Positions 24,410 to 32,010 of a stretch of DNA of 51,778 nt are shown here, piece after piece; position 1 is the stretch's first letter, and each line of letters starts with the position of its first letter. Origin of the DNA: Lentisphaerota bacterium (lineage in GTDB: Bacteria > Verrucomicrobiota > Kiritimatiellia > Kiritimatiellales > Pontiellaceae); assembly GCA_012729265.1 (NCBI GenBank), contig JAAYDL010000114.1:1-51778 (forward strand). Reading direction: 5' to 3'. The notes beneath the pieces are model-generated. The model did not search any database, was not told the origin of the DNA, and worked only from the letters and a program-made list of their open reading frames with translations. The translations under genes were made by a program, and so were the position numbers.

Positions 24410-25547
24410 TCCATCTGAAAAACGATTTTCTACTCTGCATGTTCCCCGCACATTGGTAATGGGGGTGGGATCGAGCGGAAGCCTTGCGGTTTCCGGCCTT
24501 TCCGGCCTTCCGGAAGAGGTGATGGTTGCCGCAGTGGATACCGATAGCAAGCTGCTTGCCGGGTTGGAAATAGATCATTTTATTTGCGTTGGCGAAAGCA
24601 TAACGCACGGCCTCAGTGCGGGCGGTGCGGTTGAGCTGGGGCGTCAGTTGCTGGAAAAAGATTCATCGGGTATCCGCCGTAAACTGCGGGATGTAGATTT
24701 AGTGATTCTCGTGGGCGGTCTCGGCGGCGGAACAGCTTCCGGAGCGTTGCCTGTGGTCACTCGTATTGCCCGGGAGGCCGGTTGCCTGATTCTGGCCGTC
24801 GTCTCCATGCCGTTCGATTTTGAAGGAAAAATGAAGAAATCGGCGGCGGAAGATTCGCTGAAACGGGTTCGAACTCACGCCGATGCGGTCATTCGTATCT
24901 CCAACGAACGACTGTTGAGCCGCGCAGATTCCGATATATCGGCGGAGGATGCATTTTCCAGAAGCCATCAGGTTGTTCGCGACGGCGTGGGTATGCTCTG
25001 CCGTCTGATTTCCAGCGTCGGAGTGTGCAGTCTGGATTTTGCCTGTATTCATACCATGCTTAAAAACTGCGATGGGTTCTGCAATCTCGCGTTAGGGCGC
25101 GCCGCCGGCCCAACTCGGGCCGAGGTCGTGGCGGAATCGTTACTGACTCATCCGCTGCTGGGCAATGTGGAGCCGTGGGCCAGGGCTCAAGGGGTTATTG
25201 TCGGAATAACGGGCGGCCCGAGTCTCACTTTGCGCGAGATTGAAACGGTCATGAAAAAGATACAGGAGAAACTCCCTGCGGAGGTCTGGTTTAATTTTGG
25301 GGTTCTGGTTGATCCGGATTGCGGCGATGATCTTTCGGCCATGGTTTTGCTTGCGGAGCAGTGGAAAGAGCCGTTGGTGGATAGTGCTGGTCGGCAGATC
25401 GCGGTCCGCGGGAGAGGCGGGCAGGCGGAATTTGCGCTCGAAACGGTCGGAAAAGGACGCTTTGCCCATGTGAATCCGACCATTTACAACAACCAGGATC
25501 TGGATGTCCCTACCTATATCCGACGCGAAATTAAACTGCCGCGATAA
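24402..25547 (+). CDS. ftsZ: Highly divergent FtsZ
   Basis: 381 residues from GTG 24402, five bases after GGGAGG; GTG 24396 is an alternative. The tubulin-like GTPase fold is recognisable: VDTD (46-49), SITHGLSAGG (66-75), GGLGGGTASG (105-114, instead of the usual GGGTGTG) and GITGGPSLTLREI (268-280). The C-terminal peptide QDLDVPTYIRR (365-375) closely matches the canonical FtsZ tail that binds FtsA. Key nucleotide and catalytic sites have changed. The T7 loop reads SLDFACIHTM, so the first Asp (D212) is present, but the position of the second catalytic Asp (D212 in E. coli) is C215 and the usual Asn is Ser. In the guanine-binding helix the usual AND is SHQ. It sits directly after ftsA with no second ftsZ in the window, so it is probably the working division protein of a divergent lineage. 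Confidence 0.88.
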   Translation: MTDPSEKRFSTLHVPRTLVMGVGSSGSLAVSGLSGLPEEVMVAAVDTDSKLLAGLEIDHFICVGESITHGLSAGGAVELGRQLLEKDSSGIRRKLRDVDLVILVGGLGGGTASGALPVVTRIAREAGCLILAVVSMPFDFEGKMKKSAAEDSLKRVRTHADAVIRISNERLLSRADSDISAEDAFSRSHQVVRDGVGMLCRLISSVGVCSLDFACIHTMLKNCDGFCNLALGRAAGPTRAEVVAESLLTHPLLGNVEPWARAQGVIVGITGGPSLTLREIETVMKKIQEKLPAEVWFNFGVLVDPDCGDDLSAMVLLAEQWKEPLVDSAGRQIAVRGRGGQAEFALETVGKGRFAHVNPTIYNNQDLDVPTYIRREIKLPR

Positions 25548-25608
25548 GTACCTGTGGTATTGCGAAAACGAAATATACCCGATAGGGAACAGACCCATTT
25601 CGTGAGGA

Positions 25609-26580
25609 CTAATCGTTGTAGCCGTTGCCATGGACCTGATGCCAATTCCACGCGCTTTGGACGATTTCCTTAAGGTCGGCGTGCTGCGGATTCCAGCCGA
25701 GTACCGTTTTGGCCTTGGTGGCATCGGCCACGAGCGCGGTGCAGTCGCCTGGACGGCGCGGTTGGCTTTCTGCGGGGATCGGATGGCCAGTCACTTCGCG
25801 GCAGACATCGATCACTTCCTTGACCGTGTAACCGTCGCCGTTGCCGAGGTTGAAGGCGCCGGAAATGCCGGGCTTGAGCGCCAAAATATGCGCCTGCGCC
25901 AGATCTTTGATGTGGATATAGTCGCGCACACAGGTGCCGTCGCGAGTTTCATAATCCTCCCCGAAGATGGAGATTTTTTCGCGCTTTCCTTGCGCGACTT
26001 GGAGCACGAGGGGAATCAGATGGCTTTCCGGGTGGTGCGCTTCGCCATATTGTTCGGTGGCGCCGCAGGCATTGAAGTAACGCAGGAAGACGCATTCAAT
26101 GCCGTGGATTTCCTGTCCCCACTGGAAGATTTTTTCACAGAGGAGCTTGGATTCGCCGTAGACCGATTCGGGTTTCTGCGGGAGTGTTTCGTCCATCGGG
26201 ATGCGCTCCGGCGTTCCGTACGTGGCGCAGGTGGAGGAAAAGATCAGTTTTTTGCATCCAGCTTCCACCATTGCGGTCATCAGGTTGAGCGATCCGCTGA
26301 CATTGTTTTCGAAGAACGGCATCGGCGCTTTCATCGATTCGCCGACTTCAATGTAGGCTGCAAAGTGAATGACCGCCTCGGGGCGTTCGGCGAGCAGCGC
26401 GTTTTTGATGTCGTCCTTGTTACGCAGGTCGCCCTGAATAAACGATGCGCGGGGATCAACCGCCGGGCGATGTCCGCGTTCGAGGTTGTCGAAGACCACA
26501 ACGTCGTGCCCTTCGTCGCAGAGCATTTGAGTGGTAACGCTTCCGATATATCCGGCTCCGCCGGCAACGAGTACTTTCAT
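25609..26580 (-). CDS. galE: UDP-glucose 4-epimerase
   Basis: 323 residues, short-chain dehydrogenase fold. NAD-binding GGAGYIG (7-13), SSTCATYG (115-122) and catalytic YGESK (Y141, K145) are present, with the GalE-typical DYIHIKDLAQAHILAL. AAGGAG precedes the ATG on its strand. The enzyme interconverts UDP-galactose and UDP-glucose. It follows galK on the same strand with a repeat-filled 142-base gap, so the two are likely co-transcribed as a partial Leloir operon; no galT is in the window. It converges with ftsZ. Confidence 0.95.
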   Translation of the reverse strand: MKVLVAGGAGYIGSVTTQMLCDEGHDVVVFDNLERGHRPAVDPRASFIQGDLRNKDDIKNALLAERPEAVIHFAAYIEVGESMKAPMPFFENNVSGSLNLMTAMVEAGCKKLIFSSTCATYGTPERIPMDETLPQKPESVYGESKLLCEKIFQWGQEIHGIECVFLRYFNACGATEQYGEAHHPESHLIPLVLQVAQGKREKISIFGEDYETRDGTCVRDYIHIKDLAQAHILALKPGISGAFNLGNGDGYTVKEVIDVCREVTGHPIPAESQPRRPGDCTALVADATKAKTVLGWNPQHADLKEIVQSAWNWHQVHGNGYND

Positions 26581-26603
26581 TTGAGAATCTCCTTTTTGCC
26601 TAC

Positions 26604-26713
26604 TGCGTATTACGTATTGCGTATTACGTATTGCGTATTGCGTATTGCGTATTGCGTATAATTTTTTTTTGTCTCTGTTTGAGGATCAAGTAATACGTAA
26701 TACGAAATACGCA
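26604..26713. repeat. 7-bp tandem repeat with inverted arm between galK and galE
   Basis: Eight head-to-tail 7-mers (TGCGTAT or TACGTAT) run from 26604 to 26659. After a 31-base centre containing a T9 tract, three inverted 7-mers (TAATACG, TAATACG, AAATACG) and CA follow at 26691-26713. The arms can pair, so in the galK-galE transcript this would form a long hairpin. It resembles a miniature element more than a simple microsatellite. Confidence 0.85.
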
Positions 26714-26721
26714 CTATATTT

Positions 26722-27888
26722 CTACTCCACAACCGTTGCGCCGGCGGAAGGAATGATCGTTTCCGCCGTAGGCTCAAAGCCTTTGGTTTTGCAGATTTTA
26801 ATGATTTTTGCGCAGACGGCGTCGGCCTGATCGGCGTGTACGAGTGCGATGGCGCTGCCGCCCCAGCCGCCGCCGGAGAGGCGTGCACCGAGTGCGCCGG
26901 CCTCGCGGGCTGCTTCCACAACGATATCGAGTTCTGCGCAGGAGTTTTCAAACGAAGTGCGCGAGGTTTCGTGCGAGTCGTAGAGGTATTGACCGAAGGC
27001 TTCAAGTTCCCCTTCTTTGAGCAGCTTAACGCCTTCTTCTACGCGATAAATTTCACCGACCACATGGGTGGCTCGTTGGGCGGCCTCGGGGTCGATTTTG
27101 TCCTTATGGGCTTCAAAATCTTTAAAGGGTATGTCGCGCAGTGCGGAGACCTCGTAGTCGACGAGCGCGTTAAGTTGAGCGGCGGCCTTTTCGCAGCTTT
27201 TCCGCCGTGCGTTGTAGGGCGACTCGGCGAGCGCATGTTTGACGTTCGGGTTGATCATCAAGAAGACGACATCGTCGGGCAGTTTTACGGGATAGGTTTC
27301 CAGCGTCCGGAAGTCGGAATGGATCAGCCCGTGGTGGACGCCGTAAATGCTGGAAAACTGATCGAGCAGACCGCAGCTGCAACCGGCGAATTCGTGTTCC
27401 GCGCGTTGGCCGATTTTGGCAATGTCAATTTTATCAATCTCCTTGCCGGTGTAGGCGAGCACGGCGTAGGCCGTGGCCACTTCCAGCGCGGCGGAGCTGG
27501 AGAGTCCGGCACCCATCGGAATAGAACCGAGAAACGTGCAGTCGACGTTGTTGATTTCCACGTCGAAGTCGCGGAGATAGTGCATTACGCCTTTAACGTA
27601 GTTGGCCCACTGAAATTTCTTTTCCAGCGCATCGCCGTTGGAAGGATCAAACTCGGTGGTCTCTTTCAGGTCGCCGGCGGTCAGGCGTACACCCGGTTTG
27701 TCGGAGGCAGAGATGCAGAAGCAGTGGCCCATGTTGATGGCGCAGGAAAAGGTCGTTCCGGCGTTGTAGTCGGTATGATTACCCAGTACTTCAATACGGC
27801 CTGGAGCATACGCCACGGTGGTGGGATTTTTCCCGTAGATTTCCGCGTGGATGGCCTTTGCTTTCTTCACAACCTTTTCATCATACAT
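26722..27888 (-). CDS. galK: Galactokinase
   Basis: 388 residues, GHMP kinase. The galactokinase signature GRIEVLGNHTDYNAG (30-44), the phosphate loop MGAGLSSSAA (125-134), catalytic D176 in CGLLDQFSS and the C-terminal LSGGGWGGSAIAL are all present. GGAGG precedes the start codon on its strand. The enzyme makes galactose-1-phosphate. It is first in a galK-galE unit that diverges from potA, and the 195 bases between galK and potA should hold both promoters. Confidence 0.95.
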   Translation of the reverse strand: MYDEKVVKKAKAIHAEIYGKNPTTVAYAPGRIEVLGNHTDYNAGTTFSCAINMGHCFCISASDKPGVRLTAGDLKETTEFDPSNGDALEKKFQWANYVKGVMHYLRDFDVEINNVDCTFLGSIPMGAGLSSSAALEVATAYAVLAYTGKEIDKIDIAKIGQRAEHEFAGCSCGLLDQFSSIYGVHHGLIHSDFRTLETYPVKLPDDVVFLMINPNVKHALAESPYNARRKSCEKAAAQLNALVDYEVSALRDIPFKDFEAHKDKIDPEAAQRATHVVGEIYRVEEGVKLLKEGELEAFGQYLYDSHETSRTSFENSCAELDIVVEAAREAGALGARLSGGGWGGSAIALVHADQADAVCAKIIKICKTKGFEPTAETIIPSAGATVVE

Positions 27889-28083
27889 GGGTTTTCCTCC
27901 GGTAGGGTTAAAATGAGTGAGTGACTATAGGTTCGGCGGAAAAATAAGTCCATAGGCTAAACGTGCAAAAGAAATTATCCGATCATTCGGCCGCTTGCGT
28001 GAAAGAGGATTTTTTTGGGATTGCCAAGGCGGGCATCTTGGTTTCCAATCCGCAATTTATTTGGAGGGCAGATCGCGGAAAAG
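27889..28083. promoter_or_regulatory. Divergent promoter region galK/potA
   Basis: 195 bases between divergent galK and potA must carry both promoters, but no consensus hexamer pair could be picked with confidence. A GGAGG at 28063-28067 is 16 bases before the chosen potA ATG, a little far for a ribosome binding site. Confidence 0.4.
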
Positions 28084-29274
28084 ATGAGCGGATTTCTTGA
28101 GTTTGAAGGTATTACCAAAAGCTTCGGCGACCTGAAGGCGCTCGACCATGTTTCGTTGAGTATTCGTCAGGGCGAAATCTTTTCCCTGCTGGGTCCGAGC
28201 GGTTGTGGGAAGACCACGCTGCTGCGGATCTGTGCAGGGTTCGAAACGCCGGACTCAGGTCGTGTTCTCCTCGACGGGAAAGACATTACCGACCTTCCGC
28301 CGAACCGGCGCAAGGTCAATACGATCTTCCAGAACTATGCGCTCTTTCCGAACATGACGCTGCGCGAAAACATTGCCTTCGGACTTCAGATTGCAAAGGT
28401 TCCCAAGAAAGAGATTGCTGAGCGCGTGGAAGCGATGCTCCAGCTCGTTCAGCTCGAATATCACGCCCACAAACGCCCGCACCAGATCAGCGGCGGACAA
28501 AAACAGCGCGTCGCCATTGCCCGGGCGCTGATTAATCGCCCGCAGGTTTTGCTGCTCGACGAGCCGTTGGCCGCCCTTGATCTAAAGCTGAGGCAGCGCA
28601 TGCTGGTTGAATTGGACGGCATCCACGACGAGGTCGGAACCACGTTTGTTTACGTTACCCACGACCAGAGCGAGGCGATGGGGCTATCCGACCGGATTGC
28701 CGTGTTAAACCGCGGGGTTGTCGAGCAGGTCGGAACGTCTACAGAAATCTACGAGGCGCCGCGCAGTAGTTTCACGGCGGCGTTTATCGGCGATACCAAC
28801 TTTTTCAATGGGCGGGTTTGCGAGATCATCGACAACGAATATTGCCTTATTGAGATCGAGGGCATTGAGCCCCGGTTACGTTTTTTCAACGACAAAAACC
28901 TGCGCGCCAATGTCCGGGTCGACGTGAGCGTTCGACCCGAAAAGTTTTCGATGGACCGGAATCCGCCGGTCCCCAGTCTGAAGCACAACACCCTGCGCGG
29001 GATTGTCGAGGATATCATCTACCTGGGCTCGCATTCCAAGTGCTGGGTTCGGATCAACGATGAATACCTGATTTCCGTCACCAGCCAGCACAGCCGTTTC
29101 CTGCTCGATCGCAAACCTATCCTGTGGAACGAGGAGGTTTGGATCAGCTGGCATGCGGACGATGGCTACATGCTGGAACGGTACGACGAGAACGACGAGG
29201 CGCTGTTGGCCCTCCCGTCGGATACCGATCTCATCGAAGAACCCGCCGCTGTCGACGACGTGGAGGCGGAATAA
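28084..29274 (+). CDS. potA: Spermidine/putrescine ABC transporter ATP-binding protein
   Basis: The frame is open from 28015, but the conserved protein begins at ATG 28084, giving 396 residues. Walker A GPSGCGKTT (37-45), Q-loop NYALFPN, signature SGGQKQR (136-142), Walker B VLLLDEP (155-161) and switch H193 are intact. A C-terminal TOBE-like domain (about 270-370) fits the PotA type. It energises polyamine uptake with the two permeases and binding protein encoded next. The stop overlaps the potB start by one base (TAATG). Fe3+ or other MOI-type importers share this ATPase, so substrate rests on the PotD gene. Confidence 0.92.
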   Translation: MSGFLEFEGITKSFGDLKALDHVSLSIRQGEIFSLLGPSGCGKTTLLRICAGFETPDSGRVLLDGKDITDLPPNRRKVNTIFQNYALFPNMTLRENIAFGLQIAKVPKKEIAERVEAMLQLVQLEYHAHKRPHQISGGQKQRVAIARALINRPQVLLLDEPLAALDLKLRQRMLVELDGIHDEVGTTFVYVTHDQSEAMGLSDRIAVLNRGVVEQVGTSTEIYEAPRSSFTAAFIGDTNFFNGRVCEIIDNEYCLIEIEGIEPRLRFFNDKNLRANVRVDVSVRPEKFSMDRNPPVPSLKHNTLRGIVEDIIYLGSHSKCWVRINDEYLISVTSQHSRFLLDRKPILWNEEVWISWHADDGYMLERYDENDEALLALPSDTDLIEEPAAVDDVEAE

Positions 29275-30122
29275 TGTTGAGGCGGCTGAAAGAATGGCTC
29301 CTTTCTATCCCCAGTCTTGCCTGGCTGGTATTCTTTTTCCTGCTGCCGACGCTGATGGTCTTCGTGATCGCGTTCAAACCCGCCAATCTTCTTGGCGACA
29401 TTGGCGAGGGGTGGACGTTGTCGACCTGGGTGGAATTGGGCAACCCGAACTATCCCGCGATCGTCTGGCGCACGTTGCGGCTCTCCTTTTACTGCACCGC
29501 TGTATGTATTCTGTTGGGAATTCCCTTCAGCTACTGTATTGCACGCGCCTCGGAAAAATGCCAACGCTGGCTGCTGATGCTGGTGATCATTCCGTTCTGG
29601 ACCAATTTCCTGATCCGCGTTTTCGCGTGGAAGGCGATCCTGCATCCGGAAGGGATCCTGAAGCATGTGTTGGTTTCGGTCGGGCTGGCCACGCCGGACA
29701 CGATGCTACTCTACAACGAAGGGGCCGTGCTGCTGGTGATGGTCTATACCTACCTCCCATTCGCGATTATGCCGCTTTACGCCGCAATCGAAAAATTTGA
29801 TTTTTCGCTGATCGATGCCGCGCTCGATCTTGGGTCCACAGTGGCGACCGCTTTCCGGCGCGTATTTGTTCCCGGCATTCGCCGCGGCATACAAACCGCC
29901 ATCCTGATGGTGCTCATTCCCGCCCTGGGTTCCTATGTCATTCCCGACATTCTGGGCGGACCGACGAGCGAAATGCTCGGGAATAAGATTGCCCAGCGTG
30001 CTTCGACCGATCGTAACCTGCCGCACGCGGCCGCCTTGTCCGCATTGCTCTGCCTGGGCGTGATGTTGCCGATGCTCGTCAGCACGCTGGTGCTGCGCCG
30101 GAAGAAGCGAGGGGAGCCATGA
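29274..30122 (+). CDS. potB: Spermidine/putrescine ABC transporter permease
   Basis: 282 residues from ATG 29274 in a TAATG overlap with potA; an upstream extension of the frame is non-coding. About six membrane helices are visible, starting at SLAWLVFFFLLPTLMVFVIA. The EAA loop that contacts the ATPase is DAALDLGSTVATAFRRVFVPGI, near residue 185. The family partner is PotC, whose start overlaps this stop in ATGA. It forms half of the inner-membrane channel for polyamines. Confidence 0.92.
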   Translation: MLRRLKEWLLSIPSLAWLVFFFLLPTLMVFVIAFKPANLLGDIGEGWTLSTWVELGNPNYPAIVWRTLRLSFYCTAVCILLGIPFSYCIARASEKCQRWLLMLVIIPFWTNFLIRVFAWKAILHPEGILKHVLVSVGLATPDTMLLYNEGAVLLVMVYTYLPFAIMPLYAAIEKFDFSLIDAALDLGSTVATAFRRVFVPGIRRGIQTAILMVLIPALGSYVIPDILGGPTSEMLGNKIAQRASTDRNLPHAAALSALLCLGVMLPMLVSTLVLRRKKRGEP

Positions 30123-30904
30123 AACGCTCAAGACTGCCTGCGGTCACGCTGGTGCTGGTGATGGTCTTCTTCTACCTGCCCATTATCATTCTGGTGGTCA
30201 ACTCGTTCAACGAACACAAGTATGGCAGCGCGTGGTCTGGTTTCACGCTGGAGTGGTACGTTCATTTGTGGAAGGATGCCGACATCTGGCATGCCCTGCG
30301 CAATTCGCTGCTCGTTGCGTCGGTGAGCACGGTGGTCTCGACGGTGCTTGGAACGGTGGCGGCCTATGCCCTCGATCGGGTTCATGGAAAGCTGCAAAAA
30401 TTCCACAATGGGCTGATCTACATGCCGCTTGTGATGCCGGACCTTCTGATGGGGATGAGCCTTCTGCTCTTTTTTGTGGCCGTCGGCTTTAAACTGGGAC
30501 TGGCCTCGATCTGCGTCGCCCATATTACGTTCTGCATCAGCTATGTCGCGATGGTTGTACTCGCCCGCCTGCAGGATTTCGATTTTTCCATGATGGAGGC
30601 GGCCTACGATCTGGGCGCAAACAGCTGGACTGCAACGACGCGCGTCCTGTTGCCCGCTCTCGCTCCCGGCATCGCCGCCGGAGCGCTGCTGGCATTCACT
30701 CTCTCGATTGACGATTTCGTAATCACGTTTTTCGTTGCCGGTCCCGGTTCAAACACACTGCCGGTGGTTATTTACAGTATGATGAAACACAGCCGGTTCA
30801 TGCCGGTCATCAACGCGCTTTCAACCTTGCTTCTAGTGGTCACGTTTGTGGCTGTCGGGAGCAGTCAACTCATCAATAATAAGAAAGGAACGGACCTCCC
30901 ATGA
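30119..30904 (+). CDS. potC: Spermidine/putrescine ABC transporter permease
   Basis: 261 residues starting in an ATGA overlap with potB. About six membrane helices; the EAA loop EAAYDLGANSWTATTRVLLPAL lies near residue 160. The N-terminus (VTLVLVMVFFYLPIIILVVNSFN) is typical PotC/PotI. It forms the second half of the polyamine channel and is coupled to potD by another ATGA overlap, so all four pot genes are translated from one message. Confidence 0.92.
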   Translation: MKRSRLPAVTLVLVMVFFYLPIIILVVNSFNEHKYGSAWSGFTLEWYVHLWKDADIWHALRNSLLVASVSTVVSTVLGTVAAYALDRVHGKLQKFHNGLIYMPLVMPDLLMGMSLLLFFVAVGFKLGLASICVAHITFCISYVAMVVLARLQDFDFSMMEAAYDLGANSWTATTRVLLPALAPGIAAGALLAFTLSIDDFVITFFVAGPGSNTLPVVIYSMMKHSRFMPVINALSTLLLVVTFVAVGSSQLINNKKGTDLP

Positions 30905-31944
30905 AAATCCTGAAAAGCTTGTCTATTCTCACCATTGCTGCCGTTGCAGCAGGGCTGACCGGTTGCGGAAAAGACGCGAGACCCGTGCTTCACGTCTATA
31001 ACTGGGCCGACTATGTCGATGAAGATCAGCTGGCCGCCTTTGAAGAGGAATTTAACTGCAAAGTGGTGGTGGATACCTTTGACTCCAATGAGTCTATGTA
31101 CGCCAAGCTCAAGGCCGGCGCCACCGGTTATGACGTAATTTTCCCCTCCAGCTACATGTGCAAGCTCATGGACGATCAAAAAATGCTGGTGCAGCTCGAC
31201 CATACCCGGCTGCCGAATCTGATGAACCTTGATCCCTCCTTCAAAGCCCTGTTGATCGACAAAGAATGCTCCTACAGCGTGCCGTACGCCTTCGGTTATA
31301 CCGCCATTGGATATCGCACGGATAAAATTAACAACCCGGAACCCAGCTGGGATCTCTTCGCCAACACGCAATATTCGGGACGCACCACGCTGCTTAACGA
31401 CATCCGCGAAACCATCGGCGCTGCGCTGATCAAACTCGGCTATCCGCTGAACTCCATCGATGAAAAGCAGATCAACGAAGCCGCCGACCTCGTGATCAAA
31501 TGGAAAAAGCAAATCGCTAAATTTGACAGCGAGCAGTACAAAACCGGTATTGACTCCGCCGAATTTATTCTCGTCCAAGGCTATTCGTCCGACCTGCTGA
31601 TGGTCATGGAAGAAAACGACGATATCGACATCCTCTTCCCGAAAGAGGGGATGGCGGCCACCTGCGACGAAATGGTGATTCCCGTCTCTTCCGACAATCA
31701 GGAGTTGGCGTACGAATTTATCAACTTTATGCTGCGCCCGGAAGTCGCCGCCGCGAACATGGAATGGAATCTGGCGCAGATTCCCAACCTGCCGGCCTAT
31801 GATCTGATCGATAAAGAAATCCGCAGCAATCCCGCCATCTTTCTTACTTCGGAGGTGCTGGCAAACTGCCGGATTCTCGAAGATGTCGGCGAATCGATCG
31901 CGCTCTACACCAAAGCGTGGGACCGCATCAAAGCCGCTGAATAA
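30901..31944 (+). CDS. potD: Polyamine-binding lipoprotein of the Pot importer
   Basis: 347 residues. The signal ends in the lipobox LTGC (C22), so the binding protein is membrane-anchored rather than free in the periplasm. The mature part opens with VLHVYNWADYVDEDQLAAFEEEF, the hallmark of PotD/PotF proteins, and contains GYDVIFPSSYM and SVPYAFGYTAIGYRTDKI. Whether spermidine or putrescine is preferred cannot be told. It is last in potABCD, coupled to potC by ATGA. Confidence 0.93.
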   Translation: MKILKSLSILTIAAVAAGLTGCGKDARPVLHVYNWADYVDEDQLAAFEEEFNCKVVVDTFDSNESMYAKLKAGATGYDVIFPSSYMCKLMDDQKMLVQLDHTRLPNLMNLDPSFKALLIDKECSYSVPYAFGYTAIGYRTDKINNPEPSWDLFANTQYSGRTTLLNDIRETIGAALIKLGYPLNSIDEKQINEAADLVIKWKKQIAKFDSEQYKTGIDSAEFILVQGYSSDLLMVMEENDDIDILFPKEGMAATCDEMVIPVSSDNQELAYEFINFMLRPEVAAANMEWNLAQIPNLPAYDLIDKEIRSNPAIFLTSEVLANCRILEDVGESIALYTKAWDRIKAAE

Positions 31945-31956
31945 CAGCGCCAAACT

Positions 31957-31988
31957 CCTCTTTTACTTTTGTTCAAAGCGAAAAGAGG
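31957..31988. terminator. Hairpin between potD and hsdM
   Basis: CCTCTTTT (31957-31964) pairs with AAAAGAGG (31981-31988), with a second CTTT/AAAG pairing inside. It lies 13 bases after the potD stop and 22 bases before hsdM. There is no T-run after it, so terminator function is uncertain. Confidence 0.45.
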
Positions 31989-32010
31989 ACAACGATGAAT
32001 AGGAACAACC

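Noticed and set aside
26604-26713. CRISPR or origin iterons
   Set aside because: The unit is only 7 bp with no spacers; there is no dnaA, DnaA-box set or GATC cluster beside it.
29124-29273. Longer N-terminus of PotB
   Set aside because: Arg-rich shadow of potA; the TAATG junction gives the normal start.
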